NCBI GenBank assembly: GCA_008360955.1
Contig: LUCM01009412.1
Span: 1-64,000, forward strand
DNA length: 64,000 nt
From: Fasciolopsis buskii
Lineage: Eukaryota; Platyhelminthes; Trematoda; Plagiorchiida; Fasciolidae
Reading direction: 5' to 3'
Numbering within the stretch: position 1 is the stretch's first letter; every line of letters starts with the position of its first letter. Under the pieces are notes generated by a model. It saw only the letters and a list, made by a program, of their open reading frames with translations. It had not been told where the DNA came from and did not search any database. The translations under genes and the position numbers were made by a program. Shown piece by piece: positions 40,201 to 55,200 of this stretch.

Positions 40201-43200
40201 CTCTCAAAATCCCCCAAAATGACCGTGCGTCTAAAATTACAGGTGATAAGTAACTCTTACTTACTATCTCCTAGTGATCAGGGTGTTCGCATTAAATTTT
40301 GAAGATGAAGTTGAACGCACAACGTTTACCACCGAGTTGATTGGTCTTCGGTGGTAATTGTGAGGTAGATGGCTGAACTTTGGCTCCAAACCAACTACGG
40401 GCGACGTACGAGGCATACTGCCGTATGCTCACCCACATCCTTGTCGGAGGGTGTACTGGGCACCCTGAATCTCCGGCGCCATTCTAAAGGCATTTAAGCT
40501 GAGCCATCTGTCACCAGTTCCCAGAGGGTCACGAGCCCCTCAAATGGCCCCCTATTGCTTTCTAGGTTAGACTCTTTGGCAAAGAGTTGAAGTAGGGTCC
40601 CTTGTTTCGGTTTAGCCAACCGGATAGTATGAAAACCACTGACGAAATAGGCCTCCCGATGAGAAACCGAAGATGGTTGCGGAGAATGAAAAATTTGTCG
40701 TACGTGTGCAGACTTTTATACAACGTCTTTTTGTTTTCGTTTTCCCCATCCTTTTAGCCCCCCGGAAAATTCCGCTAACACGACGTGTGCACCGATTTTT
40801 GCTATATATATATATATACATATATATATAAACGTTTTCTAATAAGTAATCGGAGTAAAGACATTCTTCATTCCCTTCGGTACATTTCAAAGATTCCCAT
40901 GTTTTCGTTTGTTTTATTCTTAAAAGGACTTTCTGGAAAGTGAAGGCGTTGTTATCAACGATCCGGAACCGGAGCCAGAAGACCCGTACTTGGTAGAACG
41001 GGCGCGACGTGAAGCATTGACAACCAGCAAGACTCCAAGTTCTTTTGACAAACGAAAACAACAATTTGAACTAGATCGGAAAGTACTTCGTTTCTATGCC
41101 GTGTGGGATGATCGAGCTGAACCGATGGGTGAATGTCGTAAATTTTCAATACAGGTGAGAATGATTTTGCAGAGAAAAAGATTTTAGAACTTTACGATTA
41201 CTTTACCATTGCTAATTCATCACAACGCCCGCTAGTTTACACGTTTGTTGGTGCGATTCCAAATAAACTGGAATCTGATGGGTTACGAATAGTACAAATT
41301 TGTAGTACGTAGTTAAAGCTTTTCTGAACGTGGTCAATCATTTTCAAAAAAAAATAAGCATACAAGGTCATACGTTATGGAACACTCCGGAAGAGCGATC
41401 GCCTCTTCCAAACAAACACTTCCTTGATCCCGAAAAAGCTTTATCGTAAAAACCAACCCCATGGGCAACAACGCCATCTCCAACTAAACAGATCTGGTTG
41501 GTTCCGGTTGTAATCGCACCAATGGAGAGTATTCTGTGATGAGTCTGTTATTTTTTAAAAAAGCGTGCCACCGATCAGATTACCTATTGGTGATGCCTTT
41601 TGTTCATAGCAATAGGCATATCATCTTCAATGACTATAATCTACCTAAAAATTCAACCGCCTTCTAACATGTTATTGATTTTGAGTGCTCATATTCTATC
41701 TAAACCATTGTAACATACAAAACATAAGTCAGCCAACATATACGCATCTAGTAATACCAGTATGAGTTTATGTATTTGTTAGATTTACTTCTGGCATAAT
41801 GTACATTTTCCAATAATACCTATTTTGTTTCTCTTTGGTCTGTCATAGTACTACCTGGCCGATGATACTATGGAAGTACGCGAGATTCACACAGTCAACG
41901 ATGGGAGAGATCCCTTTCCACTACTGATTAGAAGAAGTCGCATTCCAAAAAATTTGGATGATATACCACGCACGTTTCCTACTATTACCATGGAAATAAC
42001 TGGTGCGTCTAATTGTTAAAAACCGACGGTCAGTATTATGATATGATTTGAAAAGGATACAAATGAAAAGATTACAAAAGGTTGCAATCATAAGGTTACG
42101 AAACAAAATTCAACGGGTTTAGCAAAAGCAAACGTAAGTAATTTAAAAGACCAAAGACCAGAAAACGTTGGCTTACGTAGGAAAACTAGTTAAAATGTAC
42201 GCTTCATCATTATTTTCAAAATGTAGTTTCATGGAACCATGAGAAAATGTAAAAACAGAGTGTGAGGGTGCATACCGAAATTGTTGCCTGAAACGGTGTG
42301 TAACTGCTATTTTTGTCCACAGTTTGTCCCCTCCAGCACTCCGAATGGTAAGTGAAAATTATTGGTTTTCATGAATTAATTCACCACTTGATACCATACC
42401 ATACATCATCACTTTAAAAAGGATATGGAAAATATAGCGTTTATTATGGAAATTGCCAATTGAATCGTTAGAACTTTGCACTCTGAACCAGACGCTAGTT
42501 GATTAGCTTGGGGTAATCTAGCTTAAAATTTAGCGGGTCTCTCTGATTAGGTCACTCCAATTTTCATATCCCATTGGTGACATTGTTCGTGCATCTTGTC
42601 AATGGCTATGGAATGCGAGTGATAACTAATCATCGACGGCGCTCGTTGATTTTTACAATCTGTATAACGCACGCAGAGCCACCAGTGTTTGATCTTCAGT
42701 TTCGAGTCACCAATTTCCAAATACATCTGATCACTTCACAGCTGTGTATGTCAGTTTCTCAGATTTATCTTGAAGTGTTGCACCATATGTGATTTCAATA
42801 CGCATTCCTTCAGCATTGAATTCCTCTCACTGCAGCGACAATTGACTCATCAGTCTACTGAACGGTAAAATATTATCTTCTAAAATAGGCGTCCCATTTG
42901 GTTATGTTCACAATAGAATTGAAGGGAATGCACTTGAAAATATTCTCAACTAGTTCAACTACTGCAAACAGCGCAGCTGGCATGAATTACACCGGTCGTA
43001 CTGGTTTCAGAGGCCATCGCGTTGATTATTATCAAAAGTAAATGGGAAGATGCCGGTCATATCAGCTCATATGATTAACCTCAAGTGACGACAGGCCTGC
43101 ACGTTGAACGGTGTACGGCCTCACTTCTTTTGGTATTACCTGACGCATAACTGAGATGAATAATAGCTAGAGACCTCTACAGACCCTTAGTTTAATTACA

Positions 43201-46200
43201 ATAACTAAGCAGTTTATAGTGCTTTTTTCTCAAACTAATCTAGTGTCTTTTCGGCTTCTTTTGGTAATTTGTCATTTTAGCACGGTAGTTTCTGAAGTCA
43301 GTCGAAAAATAATCGAGGTGATTTATACTAATATCTTTTTAAACGACGGCTGATTGGCCGCACTGTGTTAGGTTCGTTGACCAATCTGCTGACCAATCTT
43401 CTACTAAATTGGGTCCAAGCAAAAGAAAAACCCATTCCTGAACGAAATGCGGTAACTTTATGTCTATCAATAATGGTGCAATATGGAGACATACATCTCA
43501 ACAGCGGGGTTAAATGATGAAACAAGTTAACCAGTTCGATGTGAATTCAATTTTCAAGTATAGTGTATGTGCTAGAAGTACAGCTACGACTGGCGCTCTT
43601 AGCATGTTTTCTCAAAAGTATGTCGTCTTTTGCAAAATTTATGATAGTTCTTGATGGGTAGGATATGTGATCTTCAAATATCTGAATAGAAAACTTATGT
43701 GCCGAAAGACCAAGCCATATGTGGGCTGTTCTGTGGCACTCACCCATGTTGTACTGAAAACTAGACAGTAGACAGTCGACTTCCCGGAAGTTTACTCACT
43801 ACGGTCGGAAAAATTGCCAAGCTTGGACTGTGAATCGAGCCAACAAAACTGTTATTTTCACAAGTGGTTTCCCTGGTTCTATCCATCTACGTACGTGCTA
43901 GTCAAAACGTTACAGCTGCTCTATTCATAGTCAAGCTGGAATATTTGGCCTACCAGATAGGATGAAAAACTAGACTAAGAATCGTCCGGATTACACTCAA
44001 ATCAAAATGAGTGTCACTGTGAGACCTCTCAAGGCTTGGCAGCCCATCAGGTAAACCTACCGCTAATCTGATTCTGGCTCACAGAGCCTGATCACGTCTT
44101 GCGCACGAATATAAAAACGAGGTTTGCGATAAAAAGTCATGTCGTCAGCACTAAACAATCAAATTTGCGTCAGTGGTAGTTTCACTTATAGCGAACATTT
44201 TGGGGGTTCACTACGTGAGAGAGAGAGAGAGACAAAGAATAAAGAGTGGGTTGTAAGTACTAGGATAAGGCACATCTCATTAGAAAATGGAAACCTACGA
44301 GTTGAGTGCGGGAGCCGAATTACTGATGGGATGCTGCAAATTCAAAAAAGAAACAATGACAATAACGCTGAATCTTCACATCTACGCTTTCAAAAAGGTT
44401 TTTGGTACTAATAATTGCAAGCTACTTTTGAGAAATGCTGAAATGATGCATGCACATGTATTACCTTCCACCCATCGTGGTCGAAATAGTAAATCCGGTG
44501 CCATAGAATACGGAACCAAAAGAAACATTTTTGTCCCGAAGTTTTGGTTTCAAGCTAAAATGCGAAACGATTTTCGTCCCATGCACTAAATTCATACTGT
44601 TCCATTTAAAGTTTGCCATTCAGTAGGGCAAAACGAACGATGGAAACTGCTCATTCATTACAATTTCGTGCACAGCTATGAGTCTTCAGGGAGAACAATA
44701 AATTTATCGATTGGCTGATAAGCATTCCAAGATTCTGGGGGAATCTTAAAGATTCTGCTGCAACTGAAAGTGACATCCAAGTTGGTTAGTTATGCGCAAT
44801 TCTGATAAATATTATCTATGGCATTTTATTACATATGAAATTCATTTATCATCATTCATTTTATATTTTCTAAAGTGTTACTTTTGCGAATGATGGTCAG
44901 GTTGAAACCCATGGTGCCGTTATCCACGTAACGAATCCGCTAAATAGGTTCAGTAATGAGTCCTTTGGGGAAAGCAAGCAGACTGCCGAGACCTAATTAC
45001 AGACGCTACCTCAAGCATAAAGGTTCAGCTTGCGAACCTGGAAACAGAAAAAGGATGGGAATATGTAGCAAATAATCATACAAAGATTGTATCAATTTGT
45101 ATGACTAGCATTTTCTTCGCATCCTTGTCGAAAGGTATAGGTTGGTCGCATAAAGTGTTTAAGAACAAGTTGTAAGCATTTGGAAAAGTAAAGTTTTCCA
45201 ATAAGTTAACGGTTTTTGTGAATGATTTTCACATTTAAATAGTCGGGATTATGAGCTTTTATTGTTGTTTTAGTGCAAACGCAATTGGATGACAAGTATG
45301 ATTTGTACAGGCCGGTGACGAAGATGTGTAGAATTTTGATGTCGGCCTGTGAAAGTACAAGTCACCTTTGTTATTTTTGCGGAAATATTTTCGTTTTGTT
45401 TTTTTTAAAGTAATCCGTATTCTGAAAGAACAAACCGACCACTGGGTTTCAACAAGACTTGAAGAAAACTAGAAAAGATTTTTGCCCAAAATTGTCGTTC
45501 ATCTATGATCAATTAGTGTGAATATGGAAGTGCATTTAAAAGATTCTAAATTACAGAAATTAGAATGCTGTTTTCTTTGCTATTTTACCTGGCCCAATAT
45601 TCACTTTACTCTGGGTTCTATTATATGTCTGAAAGCTGCTGAAATTACTTCTGGACGGAAGACAGACAAAATTTTTGGTTAATAAGTAAAACATGCAATG
45701 GTGCAATACATAGTCCTCCTGTTTAAACCCAAGCTCATGTTCGCCTTTTCAGGCAGAACTTTATTGGTGGCTGATAACAGGGAAGTGAACAAGTTTTACA
45801 TCAAATGCTATTATCATTGATGTATGAACCTTCGAACAGACTTTCTTTCTCACTATTCAATCTATCAGTGTACTATATATATGCCAGTTTTTCGTAGAAC
45901 CGTGTCCTTTAAATTGTTACGAAAGAGGCAAAGACCGCAGCAAAGAGGAAGGAAGTAGCAAAGTAGAGCAGGATACCCCATACACGTTAGATATATGCAT
46001 GCTCCATGTTCATGACATTGGTTTTTCCTCCTGGATTGTTTGTGGGCTTGATAGTGCACAGTTCCTGAAAACTACATCAAGGATTCGTTTTGATCAAGAA
46101 TCCCGAACAACGACTAACATTAATGCCACCGACTGGGTACTTGTTCTTTGTCAGCGTACATTACGTCGATTTAGAGTATGAGATCCGAACTGGTCGTGGA

Positions 46201-49200
46201 GTGATTTTAATAAACAATAGTCTATGCAGTGCTTTCCCCTTCAACATATATTTTCCAGGGATACAGTATCACCATTGGAGGCTATAAGTAACCTGTTTTG
46301 CTACCACAGTCATTCCTTCTCAAGGTAGTCCACTAAACTAGGAGAAAGATTCCAGAAGGATAATTAGCCGTGGTGACCAAAAACTGACCTTGCTATTGCA
46401 GATGACGCTGTTTTCAGTGATTGATCAAACAAGAACACTAGACGTCCTTACGAAAATGAACCGCTTTATTATTGGTTTGCTAAAATCAACGGTCATTAGT
46501 AAGCAGCTTTGTTGGATATTTCGGCCTCGTATTTCTATGCACTTCTTTTTAATTGACTACTTACTGAGTGAATTCAGTCTGATTGTAAACTTTTGTCTGC
46601 TGACGACGTAATATTGACGATAAATTCAGTTTTCCCACGATTCCTAATCTGTTAGGGACCCTGGAGGTCTCATATCCCATTGTAGGCTGGTCACTGATCT
46701 CTCAGATCATAAACGCTTCGGATGCTCAGTCTATCTTTCGATTATTCTTGTTACTTCGGAATTCATGAACGCATGTAATGTAGTAAATGTCAGATATTTG
46801 GTTTTTCACCATCGTCAGCCCTTAGCAAACAACAGACAATTTGACTGTCATGATCTATTTGGATTTCATTGCCAACCTGCCACTAGAAGCTATTTTATTC
46901 TGTTATATTTCTCTCCGACAAATCTTTCCACAGAGGAAGAAGTTAAAGAATATTTTCAGCCAAGTGATTTTAGAATCGGACATTCTCTGAATATACTGGG
47001 ACGTAAATTCCTCATCTACGATTGTGACAATTTTACCAAAGCATGGTATTATCAGAACTTCGGTCTGACTGATTTCACACCGGTCGACGTTGACATCAAG
47101 GTGCCGGAAATTCCTAAAAAGGTGGGCTGTTCGCCTTGCATATGTTATCATTGGCGCTTTTATACAGGTTTGAAGTTTCAGTGAAATCTTTTGTACTTTT
47201 ATATAGAATGTATTACACCCTTGAGGGAGTAACAAATGATCAAAAACCATCTACATTCTTGAGCACAAAGTTATGTAGTCGCGAACTTGGAGCCCGACGA
47301 ACGACGGCAGTTTTATTCGTGTCTCAAATTCCCACAATATCTTCGGTTTTCAGTGGGGCACAACCAGCATTTTGGACAACAGAACGAACAATGCGAAAAC
47401 AAACAAATATTTTCTGTTCAATTTCTGTCAACACCAAATTTTGATCAATAGAGGAAGGTGATAATGCTGCTAAGTTATGGTAATCCCTTAGCTTCTGTGA
47501 GACTGAATTAAAGTAATATTGGGTAAAACAACCTTTCTAGAACAGCGCTTTGGAGCACGCTTGGACGTAGCGTCTAGGCGATTCTAGAACATCTAGTTAT
47601 CGATTTGGACTCAGTCTCGTAGCAATAGCTTTTCATGCAATCTGACGGACTTTGTCAGTCTGACGCCGTAAGCACTCTCCATGATGAAACGCTTACTCGA
47701 AGAGTGAACATGGCTAAATTTTCACCATTGCTTCCAGGTTAACTTCGATCATGTTACCACACAATCGTAGTAATCTAGAAGAAAGTGAAAGTGATCAAAT
47801 CCAGTAAATGCACGTAGGCAGATGTCATGGCCCACTGAAAGAGACATTTCGGCAATAAGACAGGGGGAATCGTCGTAATTTATATGACGGAATAAAGCAT
47901 GTATGGAACACCCAAAACGAAACCAACCGATAGAAGATTTAAAGACCACTTAGTCCTCCCAGGGTAGAGATTACACAGCGTTAACTGATTTTTGCACTGT
48001 CAACTTGGCGTTCTTTCTGGATGTTTGAATTTTGTATCTAAAAGCACCCCTGAGGCAAAATCAATCGATTAGAGTGACTTGATCGAAAGGATTAAGCGCA
48101 AGTGGTCCATTGTGTATATTGTGGATTTTACTATGACGTAAATTTGGAAACATTAGATGCAAAAACGTAGCGCTTCTTCTACCACAGAATGAACAAACGT
48201 GAATACATTCAGGCCCCACTTTAGTGAGTGAAGCGTAGCTAAAATATATCGACCGTAGTCAGTAGTGTTGATTTGTCAAAGAGACTGGTTTTTGGTACTA
48301 TCCGGCTATTCACAGTTTACCTGATCACAAGTTGGTTGTTTTCTTGTGGTGCAGGTCCTAGCTCGGTGAAAGCCATTTGAGTCACTGTGATCAGGCAGGT
48401 GACACCGAAGTATCTGTGTCCCAGTGTCACAACAAATGCAGAAAAGATGCTTCACAATCCTAGGGCGAAACAGTGGGAATTATTCTAACCGAATACACTA
48501 ACGATCAAAAATGTATTTGCTGGCGGTGGTAGGTTGCAGACGATTAGCTCAAACCACTGGTTCGCACAAATGGGTATGGATATTATTGCACTATTCCGAA
48601 TTCAGCTGACAGTGTACGTGCATTGACCAGGTAAAATCTCGATGAAGCCGTCTTTTTTCCGATGCCAATGATCGGGGAAGCAAGTGTGACAAACGACTAC
48701 TTATGAAATAAAATCAGTGCGATAAAATAAATAAAAATTTCAGACAGCGCAGTTTCAATTGTATTACTATGAATGAAATATTGAAATTATCCTTTGGTTT
48801 TCACAACAAAGTTTCTTCATCTACTCTTTCTAGATATATTTATGAGCTTAACAATGATAAAGGTGATTGCTGACATTTTGTCTTTCGTTCGGTGTTAAAG
48901 AAGTGGTCGATATCGGGCTGTTGAATGTGAATGTCCTTTCTTAGTTTCGAAACTTCCGCCGCCAACTTGACAGCCCAATATTATCCTCAGCCCACTCTAA
49001 AAGCTACTTACATTGACATTTGAATGTTAAAACAAATAATAGTATGAAAGACTGTAAATGAATACGCAAAACCAGTGTAGAGTAAACTTATTTTTTCTGT
49101 TCAAACAGAAATAGTCTAATATGGTATAAATATTGCATCCCGCTTCGCTAAATTTATATTACCCTTGTGTGAGCTCAATACAATTTAATCTGTAAGGCAA

Positions 49201-52200
49201 ACAAAGTGCAACAAACCTCCCTTCATTTACTTGATAGTCCTAACTTGGTACGTCCCATGTGATACCACTCCAATAATTCACCGCTAAATCTACACCTAAC
49301 CCTTGTCTAGATCGATTCAGCAGTGCAACACTGCGGCGCCAAACACGCACTGTTTCACTCAATAAACATTTATACGGGTGATATTTTATTAGACAAGAAT
49401 TCCGTGTTTTTGTCAAACGGTGTAACATGTTGATGTTTTGGTACTGATGTTTCGATGTTTTGATGTATAAAATCCTTTCAGAATAACCAGTCCCATCTCT
49501 CCCGCTATGAGGGTGCAACCCAGATTCTGAGCATTTCACTATTAAAAGTTTTCCAACTAACCCACTACGGTACGTTAGACAGGTGGTACAAATAATGGCA
49601 TAAGCCAAGGAAAATTGTCTCATTCCAGAAGGCTATTGTGTTTCGACGGTCAGTCTTTGTGACACTGGTTCCTCTCTATCTAGCACGCTGATGTAAACCA
49701 GATGTTGTCATTTAATGTTATTTCATTTTTTAACAGTATCACAAGTTTGACATGCGCTACAATATTCGTTAAATTTTCTTTAACAATTATCCATAGATTC
49801 GTTGCAGCTTTTTAATTTGAGCACTTTTGTAAATGACAATTTTGTAACCTCTTATGTGGTTGATATCAGAAAACAAGGGGTCTCGGATATTTAACAAAAT
49901 GGTATTCCTAAACCTAAATACAACCTGCAGGGAAGATGTTTTTATTAACGAAATAGTGCACCGGTCTGTATAAAGTTCATATTTATGCCTCACAGAATTT
50001 TTATTTGTATAAATAAGACAGAACTCTTGTTTCAGCTCATCACAAATGATTATCCAAAAATTGGTCTTTTTATCTACTGAATGAAGCTTAAGTAGTCATC
50101 TGCAAATAAAGTAGATTTGAAATATTTCACTTGTATTAAATAAAATACACCTCATAAAAGATGAGTCATTTGTCACTTGATCATGCAATAGGAAGGATTT
50201 CAGATGACCATTTTTTGAAAATGTGACATGGCACACGCTTCGCTGCATTTTATCAACCAATCAAAATGAAGGATACTCAACAGATGAAATGGAAACATGG
50301 GGTTGAACTGTTTGTTGTGTAATATTTTATTCTGTCGGAGGTGGTTAGGGAAACAGTTGAAACCACAACGTGCTGCAAAAGAATTAGTTAACTGATCTGT
50401 GGTGGAGTGAGTTATCGTTTGACGTCAAGATATACAGAACGCTTTCTTGTTAATACGACTGAATCCATTAGTTTGCTTTGAAACATTCTGAAAAATTTGG
50501 GCTTTTCGGTGAGTGAGAACAAGAGAAGCAGGGATTAGCGATGCTATAAAACCCGGTTTCCTGTGTTCTTGGTATCACTCGAAATGGCTGGCATGGTAGA
50601 TCCTTTGAAATAGTGTTGTGTAAAGCGACATTTCATATGCTTTGTATTGACGGCACTTCTTGATTTGATATTACCGCTCGAGGCGAAGCTTTTAAATTGC
50701 CGTAAATATTTCAATGGAGTTAGCACTGATAACGTTAATTGTTACCACGTATAATAAGACCGTCGGAACGCGGGCTGAATCACACAATTCACACCCTCTA
50801 GGCTAGACTAATTCGTGATTTTTCCAGTAGTGAGCCAAATGTCGAAATTTATCGGTGACCAAGGTTTCAGGGCGAACTTTAACGGACACGATTTTGTCGA
50901 CATACAACGGGTAAGGTCTAGGCAATCAAGCCGGCACGTCACATCCTGTGTGAACCTTTCGCTGACTTAACTACTAACTAATATTAAGTTAGTTCGGTCC
51001 GGAATGTAGTTTGGATACACTGCAAAAGATCTCCGAAATCAGTAATGGGAAACATTTATCACAGTGCTAATCACCATACGGAGGGAAGTGAATAGCTACT
51101 ACTGAATCTATTGTCTCTTCAAACTGGTAGCTAATTCCACGCTGACTTGACCTTGAATTACCTTCGCACCTAATGGCCGTGAGAACGGATTGGTTGTCGA
51201 AAGTTTTGTTTCAGATGATCATTTAAAATGATGCTTTTCCTTTGAAATTGACCTGTTCACAAATGGATCGTGTATAGTTGAATTCTACAACATGCGAAAA
51301 TTTTGTTTCAGTCAAAAATTACATTGTGAACCTGAATTATTTTTTTTATCTGGTTTCCATCGGAGTTGGTTACTGGTGGATTTTAGCCACAGAAAAGTTC
51401 TCGGAATTTTCGTTTTTCGAGAAAAAGGGGTGGTTTCACATTGTCTGATAAATATCCAGACAATGATTTTTTCCTTTCGTCAGTCATAACGGAAAGTTCA
51501 ACCATGTACATTTGGATTCTTGAATGGTTTCCACATTGTTTCCTTGCCTCTTCACAGCTGAATCTAACCAAGTCGTGTTTGGCCTTAGACAGGTGGATGA
51601 CTTTTTTCATCCTCCTTGCATTCGGAATTAAGACTTTTATCTAGACCATCCCATTCGAAAAACAAGGTGATTTATATGACTACAATCCTCAACCCACCTC
51701 AAGAAAATCTCCTCTGTCTCCCTTGATTCACCCACTAAAGTCACTTCCTAGCTAGATCGTCGTCGATTCGAGAAAACATTATTCCCAGAGTTGCTCTTTT
51801 TCAAATCAAATAGTTTATTTCTTGAATACGTCGAGAGACATGTTTAAAAGCACGAACAAACTTTACACCGATGATTCACAGTGCGACAAAATGAAGAAGT
51901 AGAAGAAAACAAAATAAAAAATTGGCCAAGAATATACGCGATTTTCTCACCACCAGCCTAGGGGCCAGTCTCTGTTTATGCTTGTTAGAGGTGCGTATCG
52001 CAGAGGTGAAATTCAGTTGGAGGATGAAGGTAAATAACGAGATACTGCCAAAAATACTGGAAACTTACCAGTATTTTATAAGAAATAAAGCTTAGGCTGT
52101 GGCGAAGAAAATCGATGAAAATCATGATTACCGGGTGAAAAATTGTCAAAATGGACCGGGTCGGTTGGAGGGATGAAAGATAAAGTCTTGGATAAAGATA

Positions 52201-55200
52201 ATAAACAGCCAATATTAAGATAAGTACATGGGAGGAAGATGACCAAACAGAAATGTACCAGACCACCAAGAGAATGTAGTCTTACGAAGAAACTTGCTTG
52301 AAGCGGAAATTGAAAACCGCAGGAATATTGATCTCACTGAGATGAGTCGACGTGACTGCCAGCAAAGTGAACGGTTAGGCACGAATTATATGAAAAAGCA
52401 TTAATTTGGAAGTAGAATAAATAGTTAAATATGCTTGCCATAGATATCCTTAAAAGCTTACACTGCCGTTATGTGTTGCCCATATTTTGCAGAGGAGTTC
52501 ATTATGGTATATTTTTCGAAAAAAACGTCGACAGAATTTCACTGTCAATTTCGCTCTGACCGTAATCGAGATAATGTTAAGAATAATCCACCTACCCAAG
52601 CTATTTCTCTCACACATTTAGCTGACAATAATTAGATCGTTGTTTCATATTTTGAATCGCTTTACAGGAGATGCCACCGTATACTGGCTACGGTACTATG
52701 GAAGACAGTTTGTCCTCTCTCAAATCATTTGTTCCCGCACCACCAAAAGTAGATTTTGCAAAACAAGTGGACTATGCCACCAAAATGCTGCGCTATGAAG
52801 CCAGATTGGTGAGTTGTTTGTAATGAGTTCTTATTGTTTCGGAAGAGAATAGCGGACTATAATAACGATAATCTATTCTGTTTATTGCCCGCCAACAGTT
52901 CAACGATTTTGGAAAGAATAATGAGAATTTAATAGCCGGTAAATGCGAAGGTGATCTTCAGTTCGATTCAGTTCACTTCAGTTTTTTTCAACCGTCAACG
53001 TAGCACCGACGTACTGCCGTTCGATTTGTTGCCCGAGAAAGATATCCACTAGAAAACGAAATAGAAGTAAAAATAGTCAACAAATAACCGAAACATAATG
53101 GATTTAAAAAGTATGTAAATCATAAAATATTACTGGTGTAATGAGTCCGTCATTTTTAATGCCACGAGCCGCCACCTGAGATTCTCGCGGACTCCGAATC
53201 AGAAATCTTACTCGTCGCACGTGGATCACTACGCTGGATAGGATTTCTGTACCTCTGTTCACGTCATGGAGTGCTGCCAACAATTCACCTTCCACCAAGT
53301 TCCTGCTTCTGAAAACGGTGGGCGCCGACGGTTTGTTTGTGGGAATGTGCAGTGCACACTCTCGCAATCCCCCTTTTTATGCTACTCTCAAAATAGTCAC
53401 GCGATCGACAGAGCATGGTCACAGGCCGCTTCTATACTTGGCTGGAAATTCCAATTCTTGCTAACATTCATTGCATACTACAATTGAACTGAAAACAAAA
53501 CAAAACCCTGTTTGTCAAACCCTTCTTATTTGCGTCCCTCGAAACGAAAATGACCACGCCGTCTGCGATCGTCAAAGGCCAAGACTTATCATTACATAAA
53601 TCTTCGGATCTCGTAATCATTTCAAGGAGGCGAATTCGTAGCCATAATTAGGGTGCTCGCGTTCAAGACCCTTTTTTGATGAGACCGTTGTCATCCTCTT
53701 GATGCATACCGATTGGTTTCAGTACTCACCATTTGAACCGAGTGCTGAAGAACAAATGTACTTAGAGAGATTGGCGAATCCCGTTTGCGTAGTACCGAGT
53801 GAGAAAACCGCTACTGTATGTATAGATGTGTTGTTTTAATACTGCTTTTCGGCAGTTAACGTTTGCAGCTCTATTAACTGAGGCTCAGAAATCGAGATTT
53901 TCACAGATGAACAAAGTAATGATGATGTGTTTGGAGGCGTCCTTTGCCAAGCAATTCTGGAAAACCAAAGAATCTCAAACTTTTTAGACCTGACAGAGGC
54001 TTTCTTTGGTTTGAAGAATAAACATGAGCAGAAGAATGCAAGTATTCTCATTAATTGTCACATTCGTGCACCTTTCTAAAGACTGTCCTCCTCCGTGTTA
54101 ACCCGAAGATTCCATTGACCTTGAATCTCCCGCTAACTCAGACCTCCCTGAAGACATTTTTTATATGAAGCCTCTGCTCTTGGTCTTTACGACCTCCGAT
54201 AGTTGCCAAGTGCGGAACTTTACCAATAATTTCATCCTTTAACTTGTACTTTCATTATTAATAAAGTAACAATGTGTACCATATTAGAGAAGGAGACCGC
54301 GGCCAACTGAGGCTTGTCAAGTGGGAAGGTTGATCGTGTCTGGGAAGATCCGAACCCGTGACCTTCCGCTCGACTACTGCCGGTCTAACCGATCAACTTG
54401 CTACGTCGACTAGTTCATTTGTAGACATTTATTTGATTATTTCTTCTCCTATATCAGGCAAGCTGCAGCGATTACCAGAATCTCCCAGTGCACCAACTGT
54501 TCCTAAACAGTGAGAATTTTTGCCCGTAGTTAGTGAAAAAGCTTTTTCTTATTGGGCTATAAATGCATTTAAGTGTACCACGTGGCTCTATTTCAGTTTA
54601 ATGGCCTACCACTGATGCTGTGATTGGATTAATCCATCATCTCAGTAAATTATTGAGTAAAACTAAGATTTTCCAGTACTCAATCCACGCTTACTCTTTA
54701 GCCTTTAACCCGATGTTTATTTTTTTTCTTCAAACTCACGAAGCCCCCTACATTTCCGGGTTCTCAAACAATCTTTAAAAAGAATGTGACAACCCTAATC
54801 GAGATAAATGAGCTCTAAACCTCTTGTCAAATAATGTAAATCAATCCAGGTTATTTTTCACTCTTCCGTCTCATACCTAGGATAGTGAGCACCCCTCGAA
54901 GTATGTTGTTGATGCCGTCTTCCTTCAAGTTATACCGTTCTCCTCTCCTTAAAAATATTCAGTGGAAACTTAATTTACATTTGTTCCCGATTGAGTCTAG
55001 GATTAAATATGTCCATTTATCTTAAATGCGATTCAGCTCCCCTCGCTTTCAAGATAAATCTTGTTTTAAGGGATAACGTCTATCTATTTAGTTATTTCTG
55101 CGTGGATACCCATCCAAGATGCACATCTGAATCTCAGTACGAAGTAACCATACCGTCTGAATGGCTAAAAGTCTAACTTCTTTGGATGTATGAAGCAACT

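Noticed and set aside
42835..42880. CTGATGAG on the minus strand as a hammerhead candidate
   Set aside because: No GAAA partner or pairing stem I at the right distance.
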